From Streptomyces griseoloalbus (lineage in GTDB: Bacteria > Actinomycetota > Actinomycetes > Streptomycetales > Streptomycetaceae), in assembly GCA_014650015.1 (NCBI GenBank), contig BMUD01000007.1:1-64000 (forward strand): a DNA stretch of 64,000 nt. Direction: 5' to 3'. Position 1 is the stretch's first letter; every line of letters begins with the position of its first letter. A model generated the notes under the pieces. That model searched no databases. It was given only the letters and a program-made list of their open reading frames with translations, and was not told the DNA's origin. Below are positions 24,099-31,333 of the stretch, in pieces. The position numbers were made by a program, and so were the translations under genes.

Positions 24099-24401
24099 GT
24101 GGACGAGCAGGTCGAGGAGGTGCGTCGACTCTTGGAGGCCATCGAGCGTCTGGAGCAGATGCAGGACGACGAGGCGTGCGCCAAGGCGGTTACGCAGGTA
24201 CTCGATACCTGGCCGGACCATCACGCGCGCCTGCGTGAGCTGCGGCAGGCCCGGGTTCAGCGGATGAAGGACTCGGGGATGACGTGGCAGCAGATCGGCG
24301 ATGTGCTGGGGGTGCATGCGACGCGGGCGCAGCAGATCGCGAAGGGGCTGCGTGGCACGAAGCGGCCGGCGAAGAAGGACGCGGAGGCGCAGGATGGTTG
24401 A
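24099..24401 (+). CDS. Helix-turn-helix regulator
   Basis: A 100-residue protein with an acidic coiled N-terminus (DEQVEEVRRLLEAIERLEQM) and a C-terminal helix-turn-helix at about 56-85 (MKDSGMTWQQIGDVLGVHAT then RAQQIAKGLRG) resembling sigma-region-4-like or small DNA-binding domains. It is the first gene of a rightward three-gene unit, with its start 41 bases after the second palindrome. It probably autoregulates through these palindromes. It is one of very few genes of the prophage transcribed rightward. Confidence 0.7.
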   Translation: MDEQVEEVRRLLEAIERLEQMQDDEACAKAVTQVLDTWPDHHARLRELRQARVQRMKDSGMTWQQIGDVLGVHATRAQQIAKGLRGTKRPAKKDAEAQDG

Positions 24402-24861
24402 TCTGGTGGAGTGGTTGCGTGCTCAGCTCGACGAGGACGAGCGGATCGCGCGGGCGGCAGGTGGAGCCTCGTGGGAGGAACTCCCGGTCAGTGGCTGGGT
24501 GCACACCACGCCTCTGCCTGCGTCCGAGTGGCAACCGCCGGGATACGACCACCACGTGGCATCCGCCCCGTTGGTCGAGGACCGGGCGCACATCGTGACG
24601 CATGATCCGGCGCGGGTGCTGCGCGAGATCGACGCCAAGCGGCAGTTGCTGAATGACCACCCCATCGTGCCGCGCACCATCGAGCCGACCGTTATCAACG
24701 GCGAGGAGATCGGCGGCCCACACTTCCCGTTCGGCTGCCAGAACTGCCACGCCGTGCACGACACGAGCGAGGTGTACGGGTTCGGGTACTGCTTCACGGT
24801 GAAGGTGCTCGCTCTGCCGTACGCGGACCGGCCCGGCTACCGCGAGGAGTGGCGGCCGTGA
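24394..24861 (+). CDS. DUF6221-like protein
   Basis: A 155-residue protein starting MVDLVEWLRAQLDEDERIAR at ATG 24394, overlapping the upstream gene by 8 bases. The N-terminal helix with LDEDE and the central HIVTHDPARVLREIDAKRQL match the DUF6221 family, widespread in Streptomyces genomes and phages. The C-terminal half has FGCQNCHAV, a lone C-x2-C-H that may bind metal. Function is unknown. Confidence 0.7.
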   Translation: MVDLVEWLRAQLDEDERIARAAGGASWEELPVSGWVHTTPLPASEWQPPGYDHHVASAPLVEDRAHIVTHDPARVLREIDAKRQLLNDHPIVPRTIEPTVINGEEIGGPHFPFGCQNCHAVHDTSEVYGFGYCFTVKVLALPYADRPGYREEWRP

Positions 24862-25037
24862 GGATCAACGAAGCGATCGCCGAGACGCTCGACGCGATCG
24901 GCGACGATCCCGACTACGAGACCGCCCGGCGCCTCCTCGCTGACGCCGAGCGCGCTCTCACTTCGGGCACGACCGCTGAGGCGACGGAGCTGCTGGACCT
25001 GGCGCTCGCCGAGGTGGACGAGGTCTGCCCGCTGTAG
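24858..25037 (+). CDS. Small acidic hypothetical protein
   Basis: A 59-residue acidic helical protein (VRINEAIAETLDAIGDDPDY at the start, LDLALAEVDEVCPL at the end). GTG 24858 overlaps the stop of the DUF6221-like gene, so it is the last gene of the rightward cassette, followed by a strong terminator. The size and charge are those of small phage-encoded inhibitors or DNA mimics, but nothing in the sequence proves this. Confidence 0.6.
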   Translation: MRINEAIAETLDAIGDDPDYETARRLLADAERALTSGTTAEATELLDLALAEVDEVCPL

Positions 25038-25051
25038 CCTGCGCACGACGT

Positions 25052-25084
25052 AGCCCCCGTCTCAGTGTGATCGAGACGGGGGCT
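25052..25084. terminator. Bidirectional terminator between convergent genes
   Basis: AGCCCCCGTCTC (25052-25063) and GAGACGGGGGCT (25073-25084) form a perfect 12-bp stem with a 9-base loop between the rightward cassette and the leftward gene ending at 25146. Confidence 0.8.
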
Positions 25085-25145
25085 TCCCCATGCCCGGGCC
25101 TACGGCGTACGGTCAGCGTGCATCACCGGGAGGGGCACCATCCCG

Positions 25146-25304
25146 TCACGGCCCGCCGCGCCTTGAAGGGTGGCGGGCCAGATGCGGATACCGAGCCTCC
25201 AGCGCTTCAAGGCGGGCCTTCTCCCGCAGGTAGCCGCGGCGAGCGTTCACCAGCGCTGCCACGCTGATCATCAGGGACAGGACGCTCAGGACCGTAGCCA
25301 TCAT
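25146..25304 (-). CDS. Small single-span membrane protein
   Basis: A 52-residue protein starting MMATVLSVLSLMISVAALVN at ATG 25304, overlapping the preceding stop by ATGA. One N-terminal membrane span is followed by a basic/charged helix (RRGYLREKARLEALEARYPH). It is the last gene of the 28.3-25.1 kb leftward block. Function unknown; the topology fits a small membrane anchor. Confidence 0.6.
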   Translation of the reverse strand: MMATVLSVLSLMISVAALVNARRGYLREKARLEALEARYPHLARHPSRRGGP

Positions 25305-26017
25305 GCCGCCACTGTCCCACCAGTCCAGGTCCGGCCGCAGTCGGTGCAGTGCGCGGCCGGGGCTGCGCCGGCCCCGCCGTGCATCTGGAGTCGGCCGCCG
25401 CAGTCGGGGCACGGGTGGGCTATCACGGCGGTGCGCGCGGCGATGTCGAGGGCGTTTTCCACGCGCGTGCAGGCGTCGGCGGCGACGGTGGCGATCAGGC
25501 GTGCCTCGCGGTCGGGCAACGGCCGGAACGGGCCGCCAGCGCCGCGCACCCGGGCGAGGAGCCACAGCGCGGTGTGGGGGGCGGTGTGGCGTCCTCCGTA
25601 CCGCCAGCGTCGCGGGTCGGCCGCATCGGCGAGCGCGAGCTTGTCGCGGCGGGCGCGGTCGGCGGCCGGCCACGACCGTGGGGCACCGGACATGGGGGAG
25701 CGCTGGACGACGGCGGCCACCTGGTCCCCGGTCGCGGTGAGGCTGGTCTCCACGGTGCGCATGGTGTCGAGGATCTCGACGCGGAGCGGCGGCCGTGTGG
25801 CGCCAACCTGCTGCGGGTCGCGGTCGAGGAACTGCCGGGTGTAGGCGGCCTGCCAGCGCGCGGCCTCGGCCAGCTCGGCGTCCGCCTCGTCGAGGGCGCG
25901 GAGGTAGTCGGTCATGCGGCCGGCGGGCGGCCAGCTGCTGGTGCCGGTCGACGCGAGGGCGTCTTGGAGGTCGGTCCAGCGGAGGGCGACGGTGCGGAGG
26001 TGTTCGGCGGTGGTCAT
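25301..26017 (-). CDS. Hypothetical protein with C-terminal zinc ribbon
   Basis: A 238-residue protein. The N-terminal 100 residues are helical and acidic, the centre carries RWRYGGRHTAPHTALWLLAR, and the C-terminus has HPCPDCGGRLQMHGG ... HCTDCGRTWTGG, a four-cysteine zinc ribbon. Proteins of this layout are common in Streptomyces mobile elements and phages, without assigned function. It is coupled to the small membrane gene downstream. Confidence 0.65.
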   Translation of the reverse strand: MTTAEHLRTVALRWTDLQDALASTGTSSWPPAGRMTDYLRALDEADAELAEAARWQAAYTRQFLDRDPQQVGATRPPLRVEILDTMRTVETSLTATGDQVAAVVQRSPMSGAPRSWPAADRARRDKLALADAADPRRWRYGGRHTAPHTALWLLARVRGAGGPFRPLPDREARLIATVAADACTRVENALDIAARTAVIAHPCPDCGGRLQMHGGAGAAPAAHCTDCGRTWTGGTVAA

Positions 26018-26113
26018 CGTGGGCGCTCCTGTGGTGCGTGGCGGTACGGTGATTCCGCCTGTGGGGCGTGCCTGGTCTGGGGAGATCGAGGGCGCGCCCC
26101 TTCGTCGTGGTGC

Positions 26114-26368
26114 TCAGTGGCGGCGCTGGGGCGGGCGGTAGGGGGTCTGCCAGGCGGGCCGGTCCGTGCGCGTGGGCTTGCCGTCGGCGTCGATCAGGCC
26201 TGCGTCCTGGAGTTGGCGGCCGAGGTCGGCGAACGCCTTCGCCGCGGCCTGCACCTGGGGGATGAGCGCGCGGGCGAACCGGTCGATGGCGGCGTGGACT
26301 TCGGCGGCGTTGCGGAGCAGCTGCTCCCGCTGCTCCTCGGTCAGCTGGGGGGCGAGGGGCTCGGTCAT
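26114..26368 (-). CDS. Hypothetical protein
   Basis: An 84-residue protein starting MTEPLAPQLTEEQREQLLRN at ATG 26368 (ATGA overlap). It is a helical bundle-like sequence with AAAKAFADLGRQLQDAG followed by a basic Pro-rich tail. The larger frame to 27196 is a shadow of the upstream genes. No motif. Confidence 0.6.
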   Translation of the reverse strand: MTEPLAPQLTEEQREQLLRNAAEVHAAIDRFARALIPQVQAAAKAFADLGRQLQDAGLIDADGKPTRTDRPAWQTPYRPPQRRH

Positions 26369-27108
26369 GACGGCTCCGTGGTGGGCTGCTCGGCGGGCGG
26401 GAGGATCGCGTCGTGCAGTTCGACGAGGCGGGCGTCCCACCAGCGGGACATGGGCGTGCCGAGGGGCGGCGGGCCGGCCTTCACCCACCGCTCGTACAGG
26501 TCGATGACGCGGCTGACGTCCTGCTCGGCGGACTGGTGGAGGGCGGCGAAGACGCGGGTGGTGGTCTCCAGCTCGGTCGCCTCCGTCGTGGGCTGCTCGG
26601 TGCCGTCGAGGGCGGCGCGAATGCGGGCGGCGGTGTCCTGCTGGCTGGCGGTCCAGGGCGCGCCGGCCTCGATGAGCGCGGCGACTCGACGCACGCGGTC
26701 GAGGGCGGCCTGCGCCCGAGCGCGTTCGGCCTCGGACCGGTTGGACGTCGCGTGTGCCACCTGGAGGAGGTCCTCGGCCTGCTTGGCGCGGGTGCGCGCG
26801 GTGTCGGCCTCCCGCATCTCCGTCTCGACGTGCTGCCGCAGGAGGGCGGCCTCGTCGGTGGTGAGCACACCGCGGCTGGCGCGGGACAGCAGGACGAGGA
26901 GGGTGTCGCGGCGGGTGGTGCGCAGCTGCTCCTCGTCGTCGGCGGCCAGGGCGGCGCGGAAGCCTGCCTCGGTGCCGTCGGCCAGGGTGTGTGGTTCGGC
27001 GGTGGGCGTCGCGCGCTGGTCGGTGAGGCGTCGGAGCTGCGTCGTCAGGGCGTCGACAGCGCGGGCGAGGTGGCGGAGGTCGCCAGCGGACGGGGGCAGA
27101 GGGCTCAC
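26365..27108 (-). CDS. Coiled-coil hypothetical protein
   Basis: A 247-residue protein starting at GTG 27108 (GTGA overlap). Almost the whole length is helical and charged: HLARAVDALTTQLRRLTDQR, AALLRQHVETEMREADTART, RSEAERARAQAALDRVRRVA. It ends with FAALHQSAEQDVSRVIDLYE and a Trp-containing tail. It probably forms oligomers. No enzymatic motif; the family is not recognised. Confidence 0.6.
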   Translation of the reverse strand: MSPLPPSAGDLRHLARAVDALTTQLRRLTDQRATPTAEPHTLADGTEAGFRAALAADDEEQLRTTRRDTLLVLLSRASRGVLTTDEAALLRQHVETEMREADTARTRAKQAEDLLQVAHATSNRSEAERARAQAALDRVRRVAALIEAGAPWTASQQDTAARIRAALDGTEQPTTEATELETTTRVFAALHQSAEQDVSRVIDLYERWVKAGPPPLGTPMSRWWDARLVELHDAILPPAEQPTTEPS

Positions 27109-27383
27109 TGCGCCTCCCCGTTGATCGCGCGGGCCACGGCCAGGGCGTGCGGGGACGGGGCGCCGGGGCCGGTGGTGAGAAACGCGGACCGCCCATCGGG
27201 GTCGTCGCGGAACACCTCGTCGGCAGCGCGGATACCGCACTCGTAGTGGTGGGCAGCGTGCTCCAGCCACTCGGAAAGCGGCTCGGTGAAGTCGAGGCCG
27301 GACACCGCGCACAGCTCGGGCTGGCGGATGGGGTTGCGGAGGAGGAAGGCGGCGCGCCGCAGCTCCTCGGCGGGCGTGGTCAC
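27105..27383 (-). CDS. Conserved small actinophage-type protein
   Basis: A 92-residue protein starting VTTPAEELRRAAFLLRN at GTG 27383, coupled at both ends. The opening (TTPAEELRxAAxxLR) and PLSEWLEHAAHHYECG are seen again and again in short Streptomyces and actinophage proteins of unknown function, often many paralogues per genome. Secondary structure appears all-helical. Confidence 0.6.
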   Translation of the reverse strand: MTTPAEELRRAAFLLRNPIRQPELCAVSGLDFTEPLSEWLEHAAHHYECGIRAADEVFRDDPDGRSAFLTTGPGAPSPHALAVARAINGEAQ

Positions 27384-27583
27384 AGGGTCTGGTCCTTCCG
27401 GGGGTCGTCGGGGGTGTCGAAGTCGAGGGCGAGGAGGACGGCGTTGTACCGGGCGGTTTCGGCGCGGATGGCGGCTTCGTCGCAGCGGGCGCATGCCCAG
27501 GTTCGGCGTGGTGCGGGTCGCATGCGGTAGCCGATGCTTCCGCCGGCGGCGAGGGCGAGGAGGACGGCGAGGGTGAGTGTCAC
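27380..27583 (-). CDS. Small membrane-anchored protein
   Basis: A 67-residue protein starting VTLTLAVLLALAAGGSIGYR at GTG 27583. The N-terminus is one membrane span followed by a basic stretch (RMRPAPRRTW) and ACARCDEAAIRAETARYNAV, so the C-terminus probably faces the cytoplasm with a C-x2-C. Coupled on both sides by GTGA overlaps. Confidence 0.55.
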   Translation of the reverse strand: MTLTLAVLLALAAGGSIGYRMRPAPRRTWACARCDEAAIRAETARYNAVLLALDFDTPDDPRKDQTL

Positions 27584-27939
27584 GGCTGCGCCCCGTCCTG
27601 CCGCGCCCCGACGGCGGTCGGCGTGGCGCGGGGGCTGCTCGCTGCCTGCTCCGGGTGACAGATCGTGTTGCCGCCCGGGGCGTGGACCCACCAGACGGCG
27701 AGGGTGCCGGTCACGCGGAGGATGGTCTTGCCGCAGTGCGCGCAGTGCTCCGGCTGCGTCTCGGCGGGCTGTGTCTCCTCGGCCAGGCGGCGCAGCTCGG
27801 CCCGACGCAGCACCTCGTCCCGGTGTCGGTCGATCAGGGCCTGCGCCTCGTGCCGGTCCTCGCCAGCCTTCCGCAGCAGGACGTACAGCTCCGCCTCGGC
27901 TTCGCGGCCCGAGCTGGCGGTGGTGGTGTGGTCGGTCAT
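27580..27939 (-). CDS. Small zinc-binding hypothetical protein
   Basis: A 119-residue protein. The N-terminal half is an acidic helix (EAELYVLLRKAGEDRHEAQA), and the second half has PEHCAHCGKTILRVTG, HAPGGNTICHP, a C-x2-C plus HxnC pattern suggesting a zinc knuckle. ATG 27939. It is the first gene after a 115-base gap and may have its own ribosome entry. Confidence 0.55.
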   Translation of the reverse strand: MTDHTTTASSGREAEAELYVLLRKAGEDRHEAQALIDRHRDEVLRRAELRRLAEETQPAETQPEHCAHCGKTILRVTGTLAVWWVHAPGGNTICHPEQAASSPRATPTAVGARQDGAQP

Positions 27940-28054
27940 GGTTCTCCGTTCGGTGGTGGCGGCAGGGAAGCGGCTGTACGGCCGTGTGCGGGCCTTGCAG
28001 GGGTGCGGTGGCGTCTCTGTGCGCGAGGGCGGGCGGAACCGGATGGCGCGGCCG

Positions 28055-28291
28055 TCAGGCGGCGTCTGGCTGGGTTGTGGGGATGAGGCGGAGGTGTCGG
28101 GTGCGTTTGTGTTCGGCTTGTTCGCTGGGGTCGTGCCAGCCGTTGAGGGCGGCGGTTAGGTCGGCGAGGTGCTGGGCTTGTTCTTCGGTGGTCCAGGGCT
28201 CTGTGTGGGGCTTGGGCGGTGTGGGGGGCTGTGCGTGGCCGAAGGTGCCGGTGGGCCACTGTTCGGCCATGAGGCGGGCGTACGGGGTCAC
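28055..28291 (-). CDS. Hypothetical protein
   Basis: A 78-residue hydrophilic protein starting MTPYARLMAEQWPTGTFGHA, with WTTEEQAQHLADLTAALNGW in the middle and a Arg/Thr-rich end. GTG/ATG choice is not resolved; ATG 28291 is used. No family recognised. Confidence 0.5.
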   Translation of the reverse strand: MTPYARLMAEQWPTGTFGHAQPPTPPKPHTEPWTTEEQAQHLADLTAALNGWHDPSEQAEHKRTRHLRLIPTTQPDAA

Positions 28292-28323
28292 GTGTGCTCC
28301 CGTGGGGCGGTTGGCTGGGCTGG

Positions 28324-29136
28324 TCAGGTGAAGCAGTAGCCGCTGTCACAGGCGCCGTCGGCCTCGTCGAACATCGGCAAGAGGTCGACGCCGTCGGGGA
28401 TCGCCTCGCGCAGTGGGCGGGCGAAGCGGGTGAGGTAGACGTGGTCCTTGCCCAGCTCGTCACGCCGCCGGTTCAGCAGGTCTTCGAGCTGGCACGCCTT
28501 CTCGAACTCGGCTGGCTGCTCGCGGCGCATGTCGTGCCAGGTCTCCGGCCGGTGGAACGGGCAGAAGAAGCAGCTGGACTTGGGCGGCACTGGCAGGCCG
28601 GCGTCGCGGATGATGCGGGCGCAGTCGGTGCGGCGCAGGCCGAGGTCGAGCAGCGGGTAGACGATCTCTTCGTGAGGTTCGATCTTGCGGTTGTTCGCGC
28701 GGTGGATCTCGTCGAGGCTGATGCCGATACCGATCGTGGCGGGGCGGGCCGCGGTGGCGCCGCGCCGCTTCAGTTCCTTGGCGATGACCTTGATCTTGAA
28801 GTCGGCGGTGCAGTTGCGGGTGCCGGGTGCGCCGTTGGACATGCGCACCGGGATGGGCAGCGAGCGGGAGCCTGCGCGGGTGAGACGGCCCATGAGCGTC
28901 TCGGTGGTCCCGTCGCGCTTCACGCGGTCGAGGACGGCCAGCTCTATGCCGTGCTCGGCGGCGTAGGGGCGGGCGTACTCGTTGACGTAGCGGAGGGTTG
29001 CCGGGTTTTCGCTGTCGTCTCCGACGTTGGCCATCAGGAACGTCGGGAAGTCGATGCGGCCTTGTGCGGCGAGGACGAGGAGGGCGGTGGATTGGACGCC
29101 GCCGCCGTAGCTGATGGAGCGCAGTTCGGTGGTCAT
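28324..29136 (-). CDS. PP-loop (PAPS reductase-like) protein
   Basis: A 270-residue protein of the adenine-nucleotide alpha hydrolase/PAPS reductase superfamily. The PP-loop is SYGGGVQST (residues 9-17). Further features are a conserved-type PGTRNCTADFKIKVIAKELK, IGISLDEIHRA, YPLLDLGLRRTDC and KSSCFFCPFH, giving several cysteines that could hold an Fe-S cluster. ATG 29136 overlaps the preceding stop (ATGA); the N-terminal extension to 29706 is shadow. PP-loop enzymes activate a substrate by adenylation, often for nucleic-acid thiolation. Because it follows the replication initiator operon, DNA or tRNA modification is an attractive but unproven role. Confidence 0.75.
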   Translation of the reverse strand: MTTELRSISYGGGVQSTALLVLAAQGRIDFPTFLMANVGDDSENPATLRYVNEYARPYAAEHGIELAVLDRVKRDGTTETLMGRLTRAGSRSLPIPVRMSNGAPGTRNCTADFKIKVIAKELKRRGATAARPATIGIGISLDEIHRANNRKIEPHEEIVYPLLDLGLRRTDCARIIRDAGLPVPPKSSCFFCPFHRPETWHDMRREQPAEFEKACQLEDLLNRRRDELGKDHVYLTRFARPLREAIPDGVDLLPMFDEADGACDSGYCFT

Positions 29137-29807
29137 GCGCTGGTCCTTTCCGGGTCGGTGGTGGCGGCGGTCTCGGTGCGGCTGGGGTGGGGTTCGGTGA
29201 GGCGGTGGCGTCCGTGGCGGCGGCTGGGGCGTTGGCAGGGTTGGCCGGGTGCGGCGCGGCAGGTGTGGACGGGGCAGGCGACGGCGAGGGCGTCGGGCTG
29301 TCCGGTCTGTGCGGCTTGGAGGCGGGCGGCGGCGATGGGCCGGTAGGGAGCGAGGGCGGTGCGGGTCTCGGTGGTGAGGTAGTCGCCGAGCTGCGCGACG
29401 CGGCGGACCGCTTCGGCGGCGGCGGGTCCAGCCGTGATGGCGCGGACCTCGGCGGGGGGCTGCTGGCCGTAGACGACGGCCTGCCGCTGCTCGCGGAGGG
29501 CGGTGAGGTAGCCGGGCACGTCGTCGGGGTCCAGGCCGGGCTGGGGCTCGAAGGTGCCGACGTCGCGGTTCATGCGGTCGCGGACGACGGCCTGCCAGCG
29601 GGTGGCGATCTCGGCGGGGAGGATCGGCCACGTGGAGGTGGCGTAGTGCTGCTGCGCGGCGTGGAGGGCGAAGTCCGGGGGGACGTCGGCGAGGATGCCG
29701 GCCCACATCTGGATCTGTGCGCGCATCTCGATGGGGTCTTCGCGGCGGACGCGGGGGTCGGCGAGGGCGATCTGCGCGAGGAGCTGAGGGATCTCGGCGG
29801 GCTTCAT
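29133..29807 (-). CDS. Helicase-loader-like protein with zinc finger
   Basis: A 224-residue protein starting MKPAEIPQLLAQIALADPRV at ATG 29807, ATGA-coupled to the initiator gene. The N-terminal 90 residues resemble loader-type proteins that follow phage initiators (QIQMWAGILADVPPDFALHA, HYATSTWPILPAEIATRWQA). The C-terminus has CPVHTCRAAPGQPC ... RHGRHRLTEPH, a zinc-binding form known from actinophage proteins. A role in replisome loading is inferred from order and pattern; no Walker motif is present, so it is not an AAA+ loader. Confidence 0.6.
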   Translation of the reverse strand: MKPAEIPQLLAQIALADPRVRREDPIEMRAQIQMWAGILADVPPDFALHAAQQHYATSTWPILPAEIATRWQAVVRDRMNRDVGTFEPQPGLDPDDVPGYLTALREQRQAVVYGQQPPAEVRAITAGPAAAEAVRRVAQLGDYLTTETRTALAPYRPIAAARLQAAQTGQPDALAVACPVHTCRAAPGQPCQRPSRRHGRHRLTEPHPSRTETAATTDPERTSA

Positions 29808-30667
29808 GCGGTGTCTCCCTGGCGGAGTTCTTCGGCGATGGCGGCCATCTGGGCGACGTAGTTGGCGGCGGCGGAGGGCGGGCCGACGGGGCGGGGGCCG
29901 GTGTAGGCGGTGGGGGCTTGGACGCCGGTCCAGCCGCGGAGGAAGTACTTGGCGCTGTAGGGCTGGTTCTTGGCGGCCTGCCAGGCGCGGGCGGCGTGGT
30001 CGATGAGGGCGGGTACGCCGGCGCGGCGTACGGCGTCGCGGAGGTCGATCCACTCGGCGGCGCTGAAGCTCCAGGCGACGCTCATGCCGCGGGCTTCCAT
30101 GGCGTCGATGAGGGGCTGCACCTCTCCTCGTCCGGAGAGGGCTACGGCGGCGCCGGTGGGGGGGACCGGAACGGAACTACTGGAACTACTGGAACTACTG
30201 GGGGCAGCTCCTGCCCTAGCTCCGGTCACCAGCTGCCCTAGCTCTAGGGCATCTCCTGCCCCAGCCTGGGGCGCCTCGTGCCCTAGCTTTTCGGGGGCTA
30301 GGGCGTCTGCTGCCCTAGGCTGGGGCAGGAGCTGCCCTAGCTCAATCCCGTCTGAATCGGGCACCGCCAGGCCCTTGGGGATCTTGAGCGTGTACCGCGT
30401 CCGCTCCTTCTTCACCCGCGCGGCAGCAGCCGACGGGCGGTCGCGCTGGAGCCAGCCGCCGCCCTCCAGCGTGTCGAGGTGCTTGCGGACGGAGGCGCGG
30501 GCCATGCCGGTCGCGTCCTCCAGCGCCGTCAGGGACGGCTGCAAGTGGTCGGGAATCCTGCCGGTCCGGACGTCGGCCCACGTGGCGACGGTGAGCGCCA
30601 GCAGACGCGACAGCGACGGCAGTTCGCTGCTGCGGACCGCTCGCTCGTACTGGAACCGGCTTGGCAT
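29804..30667 (-). CDS. Replication initiator (winged-helix type)
   Basis: A 287-residue protein. Residues about 1-105 form a helix-turn-helix/winged-helix domain with ALTVATWADVRTGRIPDHLQ, LTALEDATGMARASVRKHLD and LEGGGWLQRDRPSA. A low-complexity middle (about 120-195) contains repeated ELGQLLPQPRA-like units and a run of ten serines. The C-terminal 90 residues have SAAEWIDLRDAVRRAGVPAL and FLRGWTGVQAP. ATG 30667 is used; the frame to 30955 is shadow. The DNA coding for the middle section is an iteron array, as in lambda O, where the initiator gene holds its own origin. Function is inferred from this and the following loader-like gene. Confidence 0.75.
   Translation of the reverse strand: MPSRFQYERAVRSSELPSLSRLLALTVATWADVRTGRIPDHLQPSLTALEDATGMARASVRKHLDTLEGGGWLQRDRPSAAAARVKKERTRYTLKIPKGLAVPDSDGIELGQLLPQPRAADALAPEKLGHEAPQAGAGDALELGQLVTGARAGAAPSSSSSSSSSVPVPPTGAAVALSGRGEVQPLIDAMEARGMSVAWSFSAAEWIDLRDAVRRAGVPALIDHAARAWQAAKNQPYSAKYFLRGWTGVQAPTAYTGPRPVGPPSAAANYVAQMAAIAEELRQGDTA
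30173..30199. repeat. Triple 9-bp repeat next to the iterons
   Basis: GGAACTACT is repeated three times in tandem (30173-30181, 30182-30190, 30191-30199). It is about 56 per cent A+T in a region of very high GC, and encodes the serine run of the initiator. Next to iterons, such a block may serve as an unwinding element. Confidence 0.6.
30212..30342. repeat. Iteron array inside the initiator gene (candidate phage origin)
   Basis: The core TGCCCTAGCT (variants TGCCCCAGCC, TGCCCTAGGC) occurs at 30212, 30234, 30257, 30279, 30311 and 30333. Steps are 22, 23, 22, 32 and 22 bases, i.e. two helical turns in four of five cases. Inverse copies (CTAGGGC) lie at 30244-30250 and 30298-30304. Phased iterons in an initiator gene are the hallmark of a lambda-type origin. 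Confidence 0.8.
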
Positions 30668-30743
30668 GTGTGGCTTCTCTCTTCGGCGGGTCGCCCGGGG
30701 CGGGGGTTGTGTGGCACCCCGCCCCGGGGCCGTACAGGGGTGG

Positions 30744-31127
30744 TCAGAGGTTGCGGAGGACGACCTTCGACAGAGCCATGACGAAGTGGTCGCGGTCGGC
30801 GTCGGCCATGTCCGGGTGGAAGGCGAAGTGCAGGCGGATGCGGGGCCGGTCGCCGTCGCCGGGGTCCACGCCGAGCTGCAGGGTGTGGCCGTCGGGCTCG
30901 AGGCCGTCGGCGCCGAGGCTGACGGCCCACTCGGACACGTCGGCCGCGCCGTCAAGCAGGGTCACGATCTGGTCGCACGCCTCGTCGATGGCCTCAGAGT
31001 CGGCTTTCCCACCCCACTTCCTCTGTACGGCCGGGCGGATCGCGTCGTCCGCGTTGGCGGAAGCGATGGCGAGCAGGCGGGCGGCCTCGGCGCGGATGTC
31101 GTCGTCGGTGTACGGGCGGTCGCTCAT
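30744..31127 (-). CDS. Hypothetical protein
   Basis: A 127-residue protein starting MSDRPYTDDDIRAEAARLLA at ATG 31127 (TGATG with the upstream stop). It has an N-terminal helical part (SEAIDEACDQIVTLLDGAAD) and a beta part with VDPGDGDRPRIRLHFAFHPD. It ends 76 bases before the initiator gene. Family not recognised; the frame to 31310 is shadow. Confidence 0.6.
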   Translation of the reverse strand: MSDRPYTDDDIRAEAARLLAIASANADDAIRPAVQRKWGGKADSEAIDEACDQIVTLLDGAADVSEWAVSLGADGLEPDGHTLQLGVDPGDGDRPRIRLHFAFHPDMADADRDHFVMALSKVVLRNL

Positions 31128-31333
31128 CAGGTCTGTCCGTTCTTGTGGTTGTGGTCCGCGGCCTGGACGGCGCGGTAGGTGTAGATGGCGCGGGGTCCCG
31201 GAGCCGGTGCCGGTAGGCCCTTCGCGGCCCACGGGGCGTGCGCGTCGCACTTCCAGCCGGTGGCGTAGAAGCGGACCGGGCCGTCGTGGTCGTCGCGGGG
31301 GATGTCGCACGGCTCCGGAACCCCGCCGGTCAC
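31127..31333 (-). CDS. Small hypothetical protein
   Basis: A 68-residue protein starting MTGGVPEPCDIPRDDHDGPV at GTG 31333, coupled on both sides. It carries ATGWKCDAHAPWAAKGLPAP; two cysteines and three histidines could bind metal. Small proteins of this composition are common in actinophage early operons. Function unknown. Confidence 0.5.
   Translation of the reverse strand: MTGGVPEPCDIPRDDHDGPVRFYATGWKCDAHAPWAAKGLPAPAPGPRAIYTYRAVQAADHNHKNGQT

Noticed and set aside
30173-30342. CRISPR-like array
   Set aside because: Repeats are only about 10 bases, steps are 22 bases, and they lie in a coding sequence; they are iterons, with no cas genes.
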